This document shows, in pieces, positions 27,552 to 36,729 of a stretch of 64,000 nt of DNA (position 1 is its first letter; each line of letters opens with the position of its first letter). The translations under genes and the position numbers were made by a program. The notes beneath the pieces are model-generated. The model did no database searches, was not told the DNA's origin, and saw only the letters and a program-made list of their open reading frames with translations. Source of the DNA: Antrihabitans auranticaus. Lineage in GTDB: Bacteria; Actinomycetota; Actinomycetes; Mycobacteriales; Mycobacteriaceae. The DNA is taken from positions 310,001 to 374,000 of the forward strand of contig NZ_JAEMNW010000004.1 of NCBI RefSeq assembly GCF_016481275.1, given 5' to 3'.

Positions 27552-28907
27552 ATGCACAACCGGGCACGGATCGGAGGCGTATTCGCGGCCGTGCTGGCGT
27601 GCGTGGCTTCGGGGTGTTCGAGCGACGGTCTGCTGTTGTCGCGCGACGACACCGTCACCGTATCGATCGCCATTGTCGAGAACGCGCAGATGCGAGATGC
27701 GATCAGTCTCGCGTCGGAGTTCGAGAAGGAAAACCCCAACATCGAGCTCGAATTCGTTCTGTTGTCCGAGAACGAGGCGCGCGAAACGATTGCAACCGCT
27801 GTCAGTACGGCCGCCGACGATTTCGACGTCGTGATGATCAGCAATTACGAGACAGAACAGTGGGCCGAAAACGGCTGGCTGCGTGACCTCTCGGGCTACA
27901 TCCGCGCGACCCCGGGCTACGACGTCGACGACTTCATTCCCTCACTGCGACAGTCGCTTTCCTACGACGGCGCCATGTATTCGGTGCCGTTCTACGGTGA
28001 GTCCTCGTTCTTGATGTATCGCAGGGACCTCTTCGACGCCGCCGGTATCGCGATGCCGGAGCAGCCGACCTGGGATCAGGTTGGGGAGTTTGCTTCGAGA
28101 CTCGACGACAAGCCGAATGGGTTGTCGGGAATCTGCTTGCGCGGCAAGCCCGGGTGGGGCGAAGTACTCGCACCGTTGGACACAGTGATCAACACATTTG
28201 GCGGCCGCTGGTACGACGAGCAGTGGAACGCGCAGCTGACCAGCCCCGAAGTGACTCGCGCAGTGGACTTCTACGTCGACCTCGTGCGCCGCTACGGTCA
28301 GCCGGGTGCGGCCACCAGCGGCTACCTGGAATGCGCCACGGAGCTGGCGCATGGCCGGACGGCCATGTGGTACGACGCGACCGCAGCGGTCTCGATGCTC
28401 GAGGATCCGCAGACAAGCGAGGTCGTCGGAAAGATCGGGTACGCGCCCGCGCCCGTCATGTACTCGGAGCACTCCGGCTGGCTCTACACATGGTCGCTCG
28501 GAATTCCGGCAAGCAGTAGAAATGCGGATGCCGCTTGGGAATTCGCCTCGTGGATGACGAGCAAGGAGTACATCCGAATGGTGGGGGAGCGGTTGGGCTG
28601 GGCGCACGTGCCGCCCGGGAGCAGGATCTCCACATACGAAATCCCGGAGTACGAGGCGGCGTCCGTGGCGTACGGACCGCTGACGCTGGCGGCGATGGAG
28701 GCGGCGAATCCGGATCAACCGACGTTGCTTCCGGTGCCGTACAACGGCGTTCAATTTTTGACGATTCCCGAGTTCGACGTGCTCGGAAATCGCGTGAGCC
28801 AACAGATCAGCGACGCGATCGCAGGCAGGAAGGCCGTCGGTGACGCGTTGGTTCAGGCTCAGGGCTACGCGGCAGCGGTCGGCGATACGCACCGGACTCA
28901 GCGCTAG
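27552..28907 (+). CDS. Extracellular solute-binding lipoprotein (family 1), orphan
   Basis: A 451-residue sugar-type binding protein. The signal ends in the lipobox VASGC. The binding fold shows SLASEFEKENPNIELEFVLL, DVVMISNYETEQWAENGWL, YDGAMYSVPFYGESSFLMY and WEFASWMTSKEYI. ATG 27552 has GAGAGGA upstream. No ABC permease or ATPase gene is nearby, which is unusual for this family. It follows the GT-C-like gene by 25 nt, so it may bind the cluster's glycan or recruit a distant transporter. Confidence 0.85.
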   Translation: MHNRARIGGVFAAVLACVASGCSSDGLLLSRDDTVTVSIAIVENAQMRDAISLASEFEKENPNIELEFVLLSENEARETIATAVSTAADDFDVVMISNYETEQWAENGWLRDLSGYIRATPGYDVDDFIPSLRQSLSYDGAMYSVPFYGESSFLMYRRDLFDAAGIAMPEQPTWDQVGEFASRLDDKPNGLSGICLRGKPGWGEVLAPLDTVINTFGGRWYDEQWNAQLTSPEVTRAVDFYVDLVRRYGQPGAATSGYLECATELAHGRTAMWYDATAAVSMLEDPQTSEVVGKIGYAPAPVMYSEHSGWLYTWSLGIPASSRNADAAWEFASWMTSKEYIRMVGERLGWAHVPPGSRISTYEIPEYEAASVAYGPLTLAAMEAANPDQPTLLPVPYNGVQFLTIPEFDVLGNRVSQQISDAIAGRKAVGDALVQAQGYAAAVGDTHRTQR

Positions 28908-28937
28908 CTGCCGGCCGACGCCCCGCCGGCCGGCAGC
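28907..28937. terminator. 11-bp GC hairpin between convergent genes
   Basis: GCTGCCGGCCG (28907-28917) pairs perfectly with CGGCCGGCAGC (28927-28937) across a 9-nt loop. It begins at the last base of the solute-binding-protein stop codon and ends 9 nt before the stop of the convergent MerR-type gene. There is no U-tract on either side. It probably ends the glycan-cluster transcript and blocks read-through in both directions. Confidence 0.7.
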
Positions 28938-28946
28938 TGCGAACTC

Positions 28947-29762
28947 TTACACCGGCACCTGCAACTCCGTTACCCAACCTGAAGGGTCCTCGGTGTATTC
29001 GAGGGTGACCTCGCGGGCAGCGCCGCTGGAGCTGTGCCCGTGGTCGTCGATCCAGCGCCCGAGCGCCTGCCAGTCGGGGAGGCACTCGTCCATACTTCCG
29101 CGGTGCACGATCGTTGCTGCTTGCTTCACCTCGGGAAGGTCGACGATCGTGAACGGATGTGCAGGATCGGGGGTTGCGTTGACGGGCACAGCCGCGTGCA
29201 CGATGACCGATCCGTCACCGTCCGGCGAATCTTCGTAGTACGCGACGGCCGGACCGGCGAACGCGATGCCGGCCTTCTCCAGGTAGCCGGACAGTTCCTC
29301 GAAGAGCGGCTGGATCACCGGACTGATGTGGCTCGGCTCGAACCCACCGGCCCTGCCGGTCAGTTCGGCGACACGAACAGCTGGAATCGGCTTGATGACA
29401 ACATCATTGGTAGGCATAGCACCCTCACTTTCGATGATTCGGAGGCGCACCTCGACCTGGGCGAGACGGTTGCGGTCGTTGTCGATCTGGCACTGCAACT
29501 CCGACTGCCGGAGCCTGAGCATGCCGCGTAGTTCTGCTGCGCTGACCTGGTTGTCGAGTACGTCCTGCACCTGTTGCAGGGTGAACCCGAGATCCTTCAG
29601 CGCGATCACGCGGTTGAGACGGGTCAATTGGCTTGCTTCGTAGAAGCGGTAGCCGCTCGACGCGTCTACATGCGCAGGCTGTAGCAGTCCGATTGCGTCG
29701 TAGTGCCGCAACATTCGAACCGATACGCGCCCGTGTCTGGCGAAATCTCCGATGCTCAACAT
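28947..29762 (-). CDS. MerR-family regulator with GyrI-like effector-binding domain
   Basis: A 271-residue BmrR/BltR-like regulator. The N-terminal MerR helix-turn-helix reads MLSIGDFARHGRVSVRMLRH, then YDAIGLLQPAHVD and GYRFYEASQL. A coiled-coil dimer helix spans about 75-115, and the C-terminal domain (about 120-271) has the AraC/GyrI effector fold (VVIKPIPAVRVAELTGR). Such proteins sense hydrophobic cations or drugs. No efflux gene is adjacent, so the target is unknown. ATG at 29762. Confidence 0.88.
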   Translation of the reverse strand: MLSIGDFARHGRVSVRMLRHYDAIGLLQPAHVDASSGYRFYEASQLTRLNRVIALKDLGFTLQQVQDVLDNQVSAAELRGMLRLRQSELQCQIDNDRNRLAQVEVRLRIIESEGAMPTNDVVIKPIPAVRVAELTGRAGGFEPSHISPVIQPLFEELSGYLEKAGIAFAGPAVAYYEDSPDGDGSVIVHAAVPVNATPDPAHPFTIVDLPEVKQAATIVHRGSMDECLPDWQALGRWIDDHGHSSSGAAREVTLEYTEDPSGWVTELQVPV

Positions 29763-29806
29763 GACGACCTCAGGTTTATTGCCTCACACGGTGTCAGGGT
29801 CAAGAA

Positions 29807-31828
29807 CTAAAAACGCCCGCCTACGCCGATCCGTCCCGAACTGCCCGAACCGCCGAACGAGCCCGGACCTCTACTGTGCCCGCCGCCACGGCTCCGGCCG
29901 CCGCTCATGGCACCGCGCAGCATGCCTTCGATGAGGATGCCGCCGAGGACAGCGCCCGCCGTGCTGCCCGACGACGATGACGCCGAGCGGGACTCCCATT
30001 GCGACACCTCCGATTGCGCGCTGTTCAACGCCCGGGATGCGAGGTCGGCCGCGGCCTGGGCGTGTACCAGAGAGTTGGACACGTCGCTGTTGCGGAGTCG
30101 CTGCGCCTCGTCGAGGTGCCGCTGAGCTTCCGAGAGTCGGGTCCGCGGTTCGGCGCCGACCGCACCTCGCCGAGTTCCGATGAAGTCCGCCGCTGCGGCG
30201 ACCTGCGCCTGGGCGCAGGTCAGCGCTTGTTCGAGTTGTGCAGCAAGACGTTCGAAGTCCTGCTTGCTTTCGGTGGCTGCAGCGAGCAGTTTGTCGAGTT
30301 CGACGTCGGCCGCGACGATCTCGTTGAACGCGCCCAGCGGGTTGCTGTCCTGCAACGCTTCTGCTCGCCGCAAAGCGGCCTCGGCCGTGTTCTGCGCGTC
30401 GCGCAGCGCCTGACCGCCGTGGTCGAGCAACTGACCGGCGGCAGCGATGTCGTTGCGCGCGTCTTCGATTGCGGCCGGCAGCGTTGCGATGGCGTTTCGA
30501 ATGTCGCCTGCCGCGCGGTCGACGGCGTCGAGCAGCGTTCGTGCCTGTGTGACAGCGCTTTCGGCGGCGCGAATTGCGCCGACCGCGGGTCCCTGTTTGC
30601 CCGCAGGCAGCGTGATCGCCTGTCGTCCGGCAGTGATGTTGTTGTCCGCGAACGCAAGTCGTTCCTGCGCCATCGACACGTTCGCCTTGATCGGTTCCAA
30701 CGTCGGCGCGGGAAACTCACCGGTCAACTTGGTGAGGGTGTCTCCGGAGCCGGGAATGCGGGTAGTGAGGTCGATGACGTCGCGCGTCAGCGCATCGAGT
30801 CGTTCGGCTGCGTTGATCAGGAGGTTGCGCATGCCGTCGAACTCGGCGACAACGGCGTCGAGGTCATTGTCGGCTCGACCGCAACTGCTGATGAGGTCGA
30901 TAAGCATTCGGCGCTGTTCGTCGGGCGTCTCCGGGAACGTGTCGTCCAGCTTCTGTCGAATCGAAAATGCCTTGGCGAGAGTGGCTTTGGCGTTGTCGAA
31001 GACAGTGACGAACGGCCGCGCGGCGGCGTCGCCGAACTCGCCCCTGGCCAACTCCAGCTCTTCGCTACTGGTGCGAATTGCGTTGTCGAGCTCCACGAGG
31101 ATCTCTTTGGCGCGTGCGTCGAGCGCCGGGATCGGCAGTGCTGCAAGGGCCTTCGTATCGGTGGGATCGACGGTGCGGGCAGCCTCGATATCGGCGCCGT
31201 ACTTGTCTTTGCGACGTTTTCGCGCGTACAGGGCGGCGCCGCCCGCGCCTGCCACGACGACCGCGCCGCCGACGAGGAGAACGGTTCCGGTGTCGCCGCC
31301 GGACGACGACAGCGCGTCCGACAGACCCTCTGCGGTCGCGATCGCCGCACCCGACCAGTCACTCTCGCGCAGATCGCCGCGCACCGAGTTGTCGTAGATG
31401 TCCTCTAGTTCGGATTGGGTGAGGCCTTCGAGCCCGGGCTGTGGCACGAGTGCGAACTCGCGCTCGACGGTCGCCACCGCCATCACGATGTCGCGTGCCG
31501 TGAAGGGCCCGCTCTTCTCGGCCGTTGCGCGCGCCCAGGCCTGCGGATCCTGCCCGTCGAAGTCGGTGACGTAGACGACCCACAGCTGCACCTTGTGTGT
31601 GTTGTGGAGGTCGTCGATCGCGGTCTGGATGTCGTCCTTCTGTGTGTCGTCGAGCACGCCGGCGTTGTCGGTCACCTGGTCGTACAACCGCAGCGGCGGA
31701 TCTGCAGCGGCCGTGGGTGCAATTCCGATGGCGGGCAGGCAGACAAGCGCGAGGAGCGCCAGCGAGGCTCCAGCTGCAGAGGCTCGGCGGACACGAAGTC
31801 CTGCAACGATGGATCGTGCGAGAGGCAT
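29807..31828 (-). CDS. TPM-domain membrane protein with long helical C-terminal region
   Basis: A 673-residue protein matching the Rv2345 position next to dgt. The signal peptide ends near AAA (residue 42). A TPM domain (about 45-165) has YDQVTDNAGVLDD, VQLWVVYVTDFDGQ and a helix at about 185-200 (VLLVGGAVVVAGAGGAALYA). Some 400 residues of Ala/Glu/Asp/Arg-rich helical, likely coiled-coil sequence follow, and the C-terminus is Gly/Ser-rich (GGGHSRGPGSFGGSGSSG). TPM proteins sit in membranes; the function is unclear. Confidence 0.85.
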   Translation of the reverse strand: MPLARSIVAGLRVRRASAAGASLALLALVCLPAIGIAPTAAADPPLRLYDQVTDNAGVLDDTQKDDIQTAIDDLHNTHKVQLWVVYVTDFDGQDPQAWARATAEKSGPFTARDIVMAVATVEREFALVPQPGLEGLTQSELEDIYDNSVRGDLRESDWSGAAIATAEGLSDALSSSGGDTGTVLLVGGAVVVAGAGGAALYARKRRKDKYGADIEAARTVDPTDTKALAALPIPALDARAKEILVELDNAIRTSSEELELARGEFGDAAARPFVTVFDNAKATLAKAFSIRQKLDDTFPETPDEQRRMLIDLISSCGRADNDLDAVVAEFDGMRNLLINAAERLDALTRDVIDLTTRIPGSGDTLTKLTGEFPAPTLEPIKANVSMAQERLAFADNNITAGRQAITLPAGKQGPAVGAIRAAESAVTQARTLLDAVDRAAGDIRNAIATLPAAIEDARNDIAAAGQLLDHGGQALRDAQNTAEAALRRAEALQDSNPLGAFNEIVAADVELDKLLAAATESKQDFERLAAQLEQALTCAQAQVAAAADFIGTRRGAVGAEPRTRLSEAQRHLDEAQRLRNSDVSNSLVHAQAAADLASRALNSAQSEVSQWESRSASSSSGSTAGAVLGGILIEGMLRGAMSGGRSRGGGHSRGPGSFGGSGSSGRIGVGGRF

Positions 31829-31940
31829 GGAACGAATCTAGTCCGGTCGCCTGTGTGGCGTCCGAAGTCATGCACGCAAGTCCGCACCCGGTGCGACTAC
31901 GCTGTTGCAGACACGCGCGTGTCAGGGGCTGCAGGAGCGC

Positions 31941-32663
31941 GTGCCGATCGACTGGCAGACTTGGGGAGTGATTTCGGCAGCCGTGAACGATCCACCTGCG
32001 CCTTCTTACTACTCCGACGAGCCCGCAGGGTTCGGCTCGGCGGTAGCTCGCTGGGTGATCCGGCTCTTCATCGGCGCGTTGCTGATCGCGATCGTACTCG
32101 TCGGCGGCACCGCGGTTCGCGTCTGGCAAGTCGCCCGGATCAGCGATCATTCACCTGCCGACGCGATCGTCGTGCTCGGCGCAGCGCAGTACTCCGGTAC
32201 CCCGTCGTCGGTGTTCCAAGCTCGTCTGGAACAGGCTGCGAACTTGTACGACTTGGGTGTCGCGCCGATGATCATCACGGTCGGCGGCAAGCAGCCCGGT
32301 GACCTCTACACCGAGGCGGCGGCCGGCAAGACGTATCTCACGGAGGCCGGCGTACCGGCCGGGAAAATTCTCGCGGTCGAAAAGGGGTCGGACACGCTCG
32401 AGAGCGTCGGTGCTGTGAGCGATGTGATGCACGACCTCGGGCTGTCGTCGGCGGTCATTGTCAGCGATCCGTGGCATTCGCTACGAACCCGGACGATGGC
32501 GCGAGACGACGGCCTCGAGGCGTGGACCGCGCCGACGCGGCAGGGCCCCGCTGTGTTCACGCGGGAGTCGCAACTGCATGGGATCACCCGTGAGACGGGC
32601 GCCATGCTCTGGTACCAGATCACGCATTATGCGGCCGACTTCAGTTACACGGCCGGGCAGTGA
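31941..32663 (+). CDS. YdcF/ElyC family (DUF218) membrane-anchored protein
   Basis: About 240 residues. One N-terminal helix ([20 protein letters not shown]) anchors a DUF218 domain with [39 protein letters not shown] and [16 protein letters not shown], the SanA/ElyC/YdcF pattern linked to envelope integrity in other bacteria. Start is uncertain: GTG 31941 has AGGAG 3 nt upstream; GTG 31968 and 31983 are alternatives. It is divergent from the TPM gene, and its stop overlaps the dgt start by 4 nt (GTGA). Confidence 0.85.
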   Translation: MPIDWQTWGVISAAVNDPPAPSYYSDEPAGFGSAVARWVIRLFIGALLIAIVLVGGTAVRVWQVARISDHSPADAIVVLGAAQYSGTPSSVFQARLEQAANLYDLGVAPMIITVGGKQPGDLYTEAAAGKTYLTEAGVPAGKILAVEKGSDTLESVGAVSDVMHDLGLSSAVIVSDPWHSLRTRTMARDDGLEAWTAPTRQGPAVFTRESQLHGITRETGAMLWYQITHYAADFSYTAGQ

Positions 32664-33919
32664 TCGCGAACTACAACGATCACTCCCGGGAACGGTTGGT
32701 CGTCGAGCAACCGAAATCCGCCGGTTTGCCCGAGAGCAGTGCCGCCCATCGTGGCGCGTTCTCCCGCGATCGCGCGCGCGTCCTGCATTCGGCAGCTTTG
32801 CGGCGGCTGGCCGACAAGACGCAGGTCATGGGTCCGCGCGAAGGCGACACGCCCCGAACGCGGCTGACCCATTCACTCGAGGTCGCGCAGATCGGGCGGG
32901 GGATTGCCGACGGTCTCGGTTGCGATCCGGATCTCGCCGACCTCGCCGGACTAGCGCACGACATCGGTCACCCGCCGTACGGGCACAACGGTGAAACGGC
33001 GTTGGACGAGTTTGCCAACGAGTTCGGCGGCTTCGAGGGCAACGCCCAGAACTTGCGGATTCTCACCCGGTTGGAGCCGAAAGTGCTTACCCCGGACGGG
33101 GAGAGCGTCGGGCTCAATCTGACCCGGGCAGCGCTGGACGCGACGACCAAGTATCCGTGGCCACGCGGCGCACCGCGCACGAAATTCGGTGTATACGAGC
33201 CGGATCGGGACCGGCTCGACTGGGTTCGAGACGGTGCCCCAGAGCGCCGGCAATGCCTCGAGTCGCAGGTCATGGACTGGGCCGACGACGTTGCGTACTC
33301 GGTCCACGACGTCGAGGACGGTGTCATCGCAGGCCGGATCGATCTGCGCGCGCTGACCGACCCGGCGGAGCAACGTGCGTTGGCCGCACTGGGCGCGCGC
33401 CAGCATTCTTCCTGCGGAGTCGACGAACTCGTCGAGGCTGCGCAGCGGTTGTCGACGCTGCCCGTGGTCTCCGCCGTGTTCCACTACGACGGCACCCTGG
33501 CGAGTTCGGTCGCCCTGAAGCGGCTGACGAGCGACCTGGTGGGCAGGTTCGCCTCTGCTGCGGTCGGCGGTACGCGGCAGGTCGCGGGAAAGGCGCCGCT
33601 CTCGCGATACGACGCCGACCTCGTCGTTCCACCCATCGTCGCCGCCGAAGTAGCGGTGCTGAAGACGGTGGCGCTGCGCTACGTGATGCTGAACGCCGGC
33701 CATCGGGTGCAACAGGAGGAACAGCGCGAACGGATCCACATCGTCGCCCAGCGCCTGCTTGCCTCCGCGCCGGACGGTCTCGACCCGATCTTGCTGCCGT
33801 GGTGGAACGACGCACAAACGGATGCGGAGCGGGTCCGCGTGATCGTCGACCAGATTGCGTCGTACACGGAGAGCCGCCTCGAGCGGGTCGCGGCGACGCC
33901 GCCCGTGCACACGCGCTGA
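32660..33919 (+). CDS. dgt: dGTP triphosphohydrolase-like HD protein
   Basis: Deoxynucleotide triphosphohydrolase of the HD superfamily, 419 residues. The [21 protein letters not shown] segment, [13 protein letters not shown] and the metal-binding HD in [15 protein letters not shown] are conserved, as is [15 protein letters not shown]. It converts dNTPs to deoxynucleosides and tripolyphosphate. GTG 32660 overlaps the previous stop. The next gene is dnaG, the same order as Rv2344c-Rv2343c. Confidence 0.94.
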   Translation: MIANYNDHSRERLVVEQPKSAGLPESSAAHRGAFSRDRARVLHSAALRRLADKTQVMGPREGDTPRTRLTHSLEVAQIGRGIADGLGCDPDLADLAGLAHDIGHPPYGHNGETALDEFANEFGGFEGNAQNLRILTRLEPKVLTPDGESVGLNLTRAALDATTKYPWPRGAPRTKFGVYEPDRDRLDWVRDGAPERRQCLESQVMDWADDVAYSVHDVEDGVIAGRIDLRALTDPAEQRALAALGARQHSSCGVDELVEAAQRLSTLPVVSAVFHYDGTLASSVALKRLTSDLVGRFASAAVGGTRQVAGKAPLSRYDADLVVPPIVAAEVAVLKTVALRYVMLNAGHRVQQEEQRERIHIVAQRLLASAPDGLDPILLPWWNDAQTDAERVRVIVDQIASYTESRLERVAATPPVHTR

Positions 33920-33944
33920 CGCGGAGCGCATAGACTCGCACCTC

Positions 33945-35855
33945 GTGGCCGGTCGAATCCCAGAACGCGATATCGCCGCCATTCGCGAGCGCGTTCACAT
34001 CGAGGACATCGTCGGCGAATACGTGTCACTGCGCCGTGCGGGCGGCGACTCGATGAAGGGTCTGTGCCCGTTCCACGACGAGAAATCGCCGTCCTTCCAC
34101 GTCCGCCCCAACCATGGCTTGTTCCATTGCTTCGGCTGCGGCGAGGGTGGCGACGTCTACTCGTTCATGCAGAAGATCGAGCACGTGAGTTTCGGCGAGG
34201 CGGTCGAGCAGCTCGCGGACCGAGTCGGCTACACCATCTCCTACGAGGGCGGCGGAACTGCGGTTCAGCGCGACCGGGGGACTCGTTCTCGACTCGTCGC
34301 AGCCAACGCGGCGGCACAGGAGTTCTATGCCGGGCGATTGGCCGGTCCTGACGCCGCGACCGCGCGAAAGTACTTGACGGAGCGCAAGTTCGATGCCGCT
34401 GCGGCCGCCCAGTTCGGCTGCGGGTACGCGCCGGAAGGCTGGGACACGCTGACAAAGCACCTGCTGCAGAAGGGCTTCGAGTTCAAGGAACTGGAGGCGG
34501 CCGGTTTGTCGCGGCAGGGCAAGCGCGGACCCATCGACCGATTCCATCGACGGCTGCTCTGGCCGATCCGGAACCTCGGCGGCGATGTCATCGGGTTCGG
34601 TGCGCGCAAGCTGTTCGACGACGACACCATGCCCGGTAAATACGTCAACACGCCGGAAACGATGCTGTACAAGAAGTCTCAGGTCTTGTTCGGTCTCGAC
34701 CACGCGAAGCGCGACATCGCGAAAGGGCACCAGGCGGTCATCGTCGAGGGCTACACCGATGTCATGGCCATGCATCTCGCGGGCGTCAAAACTGCTGTAG
34801 CAGCGTGCGGTACCGCGTTCGGTGACGAGCACCTCGCACTGCTGCGCAGGCTCTTGATGGACGACAACTTCTGGCGCGGCGAGATCATCTACACCTTCGA
34901 CGGCGATTCGGCGGGCCAGTCGGCTGCGATGAAAGCCTTTGCGGGCGACCAGAACCTGGCGGGGCAGACGTATGTCGCGGTTGCGCCGGACGGTCAGGAT
35001 CCGTGCGATCTGCGGTTGCGGTCCGGCGACGCGGCCTTGCGTGATCTCGTTGCGCGGCGAGTTCCGTTGTTCGAGTTCGCGATCAAGGGCGTCCTCGCCG
35101 AGTGCAACCTCGAGGAGGCGGAGGGGCAGGTCGAGGCACTGCGCCGTGCCGTCCCAACGGTAGCGCGCATCAAGGACGACGCGTTGCGCAAGGCGTACGC
35201 CACCCGGCTCGCCGGGTGGGTCGGTTGGGACGACATCCCCTCTGTCATCGCGCGGGTCGGCGAGGAAGCGGCCAAAGGCGGCACCGCATCGACCGGCGGA
35301 CCCCAGCGGCGGCGGCCGGCGAAGGCGCGCGAGCACGTTGCTGCGCCACCGTCGTCGACGGATCCGAGTCTCCGTCCGCAGCGGAACGCGTTGAAGGCTG
35401 TGCTGCAATACCCGGGACTGGCCGGCTCGGTCTTCGATTCGCTGCCCGGAGACTCGTTTACGCACCCCGCCTATGCGGCGGTTCGGAAAGCGGTCGCGGA
35501 TGCCGGCGGGACGGCCTCCGGGCTCGGCGGAAACGAGTGGGTGTCGACGGTTGCGGACCAGACTGCCGACCTCACCGCGCGCTCGCTGGTCATGGAACTC
35601 GCTGTCGAGTCCCTACCGGCGGGCGAGGACGTCATTCCGCGGTACATCACAGGCGTTCTCGCGCGCCTGCAAGAGGTTTGGGTGGGTAAGCAGGTCGCCG
35701 AGCTGAAATCGAAGCTGCAGCGGATCTCGCCGGCCGACGCACCCGACGACTACCACGCGCTCTTCGGCGATCTTGTTGCGTTGGAGCAATATCGGCGCAG
35801 TCTGCTCGAGCAGGCGATGGGCAACGCCGACACCGAGGACTTTGCTGCCGGCTAG
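33945..35855 (+). CDS. dnaG: DNA primase DnaG
   Basis: Replication primase of 636 residues. The CHC2 zinc finger is CPFHDEKSPSFHV with HCFGCGEGGD (about residues 42-70). The catalytic core has FGARKLFDDDTMPGKYVNTP, and the TOPRIM domain shows VIVEGYTDVMAMHLAGV and YTFDGDSAGQSAAMKAF. A linker near 450 leads to the DnaB-interacting C-terminal domain. GTG 33945 fits the family N-terminus (AGRIPERDIAAIRERVHIED), although no good ribosome-binding site is visible. Confidence 0.96.
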   Translation: MAGRIPERDIAAIRERVHIEDIVGEYVSLRRAGGDSMKGLCPFHDEKSPSFHVRPNHGLFHCFGCGEGGDVYSFMQKIEHVSFGEAVEQLADRVGYTISYEGGGTAVQRDRGTRSRLVAANAAAQEFYAGRLAGPDAATARKYLTERKFDAAAAAQFGCGYAPEGWDTLTKHLLQKGFEFKELEAAGLSRQGKRGPIDRFHRRLLWPIRNLGGDVIGFGARKLFDDDTMPGKYVNTPETMLYKKSQVLFGLDHAKRDIAKGHQAVIVEGYTDVMAMHLAGVKTAVAACGTAFGDEHLALLRRLLMDDNFWRGEIIYTFDGDSAGQSAAMKAFAGDQNLAGQTYVAVAPDGQDPCDLRLRSGDAALRDLVARRVPLFEFAIKGVLAECNLEEAEGQVEALRRAVPTVARIKDDALRKAYATRLAGWVGWDDIPSVIARVGEEAAKGGTASTGGPQRRRPAKAREHVAAPPSSTDPSLRPQRNALKAVLQYPGLAGSVFDSLPGDSFTHPAYAAVRKAVADAGGTASGLGGNEWVSTVADQTADLTARSLVMELAVESLPAGEDVIPRYITGVLARLQEVWVGKQVAELKSKLQRISPADAPDDYHALFGDLVALEQYRRSLLEQAMGNADTEDFAAG

Positions 35856-35981
35856 CTTGCCGCTCGAGGGCGTGCCGAACCGCTTGGTCGTCGGCGGGGC
35901 TGCTGTCGTGTCGGTTACTCGCGATTGGGTCAGCTAAGCGCCTGTTCGGCATGCAAACGAGGGATTTGCGGTGCGTGCGGC

Positions 35982-36227
35982 TCAGCGGCGAAGGTGCTCA
36001 TGCGGGACGAGGATGGTCGTCCGCTCGTCGATCGGCTCCAGCGGTTCGAGTTGGGGACGAGTGTTGAGAGTGTCGGACAATTTCTGGCGTCCGGCGCTGA
36101 GAATCTTCTTCGTCGCGGGATTCGTCGCAACTACTCGCGCGGCCTTGCTGATCTGCTCGTAGCGTGCGCGCCCAGCTTTGGTGCCGAGTACGTATCCCGC
36201 CGCGCCGACGACGACCAGTCCGATCAT
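35982..36227 (-). CDS. Small YtxH-like membrane protein
   Basis: An 81-residue protein beginning MIGLVVVGAAGYVLGTKAGR, a short glycine-rich membrane helix followed by a basic amphipathic part (RARYEQISKAARVVATNP) and an acidic end. It has the position and look of Rv2342 beside dnaG. ATG 36227 has GAGGAA at 7 nt. It is convergent with dnaG, and the 126 bp between them holds nothing I recognise. Function unknown. Confidence 0.75.
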   Translation of the reverse strand: MIGLVVVGAAGYVLGTKAGRARYEQISKAARVVATNPATKKILSAGRQKLSDTLNTRPQLEPLEPIDERTTILVPHEHLRR

Positions 36228-36394
36228 TCTTGCGTTCCTCCCATAGGCAGCCTGATCTATCCTGCCTGACGGCCGGTACGCATGTCGATCCGAGCCCATC
36301 CCACGGGCTCCGACCAGGGAATTTGAGTGGACGCGAGGGCATACGCTAGAGTTCCACTTCGGTCCAGCCGGAGACGGACGGGTCGCGAGCACAA

Positions 36395-36467
36395 TCCCCT
36401 GTAGCTCAATTGGCAGAGCATTCGACTGTTAATCGAACGGTTGCTGGTTCGAGTCCAGCCGGGGGAG
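36395..36467 (+). tRNA. tRNA-Asn (GTT)
   Basis: A 73-nt cloverleaf. The acceptor stem TCCCCTG pairs with CGGGGGA (one T-G pair); D arm GCTC-AATTGGCA-GAGC; anticodon arm TTCGA-CTGTTAA-TCGAA with anticodon GTT at 36428-36430; T arm GCTGG-TTCGAGT-CCAGC; discriminator G and no encoded CCA. The position after dnaG matches asnT in mycobacteria. Confidence 0.97.
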
Positions 36468-36476
36468 CGTCGATAA

Positions 36477-36520
36477 GCCCTCTGACCTGCAGCGATATTT
36501 CTGCAGGCAGGGGGCATTTT
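36477..36520 (+). terminator. Intrinsic terminator of tRNA-Asn
   Basis: Ten nt after the tRNA, an interrupted stem forms between 36477-36492 (GCCCTCTGACCTGCAG) and 36501-36515 (CTGCAGGCAGGGGGC) over an 8-nt loop, followed by ATTTT (36516-36520). The stem plus short U-tract is a classic Rho-independent terminator. The remaining 200 bp up to 36729 show nothing else convincing. Confidence 0.78.
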
Positions 36521-36729
36521 CGTACCGATAGTGGCAAAGTGGCCTTCAAGGGCGCACAGGTGTGGTGTAGGCGCCCCTGCAGCGGGCTTGCTGTCGGAAT
36601 AGCGATAGATTCTGGAGCCGGTTGTCGCTGCGTCTGTGCCGATCTGCGCCATGGAAATCGCATGAAATCCGGTGCGGGCGAGCAGATCGGCTTGACCGTG
36701 ATGATTGACAGCCGTCCTCCCACCGGTGT

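Noticed and set aside
29999-31408. A 469-residue plus-strand ORF opposite the TPM gene
   Set aside because: Antisense shadow; the minus strand has a signal peptide, TPM motifs and proper start context.
36406-36723. Minus-strand ORF ending APPAGLEPATVRLTVECSAN
   Set aside because: The C-terminal string is the translated antisense of the tRNA-Asn gene, a known annotation artefact.
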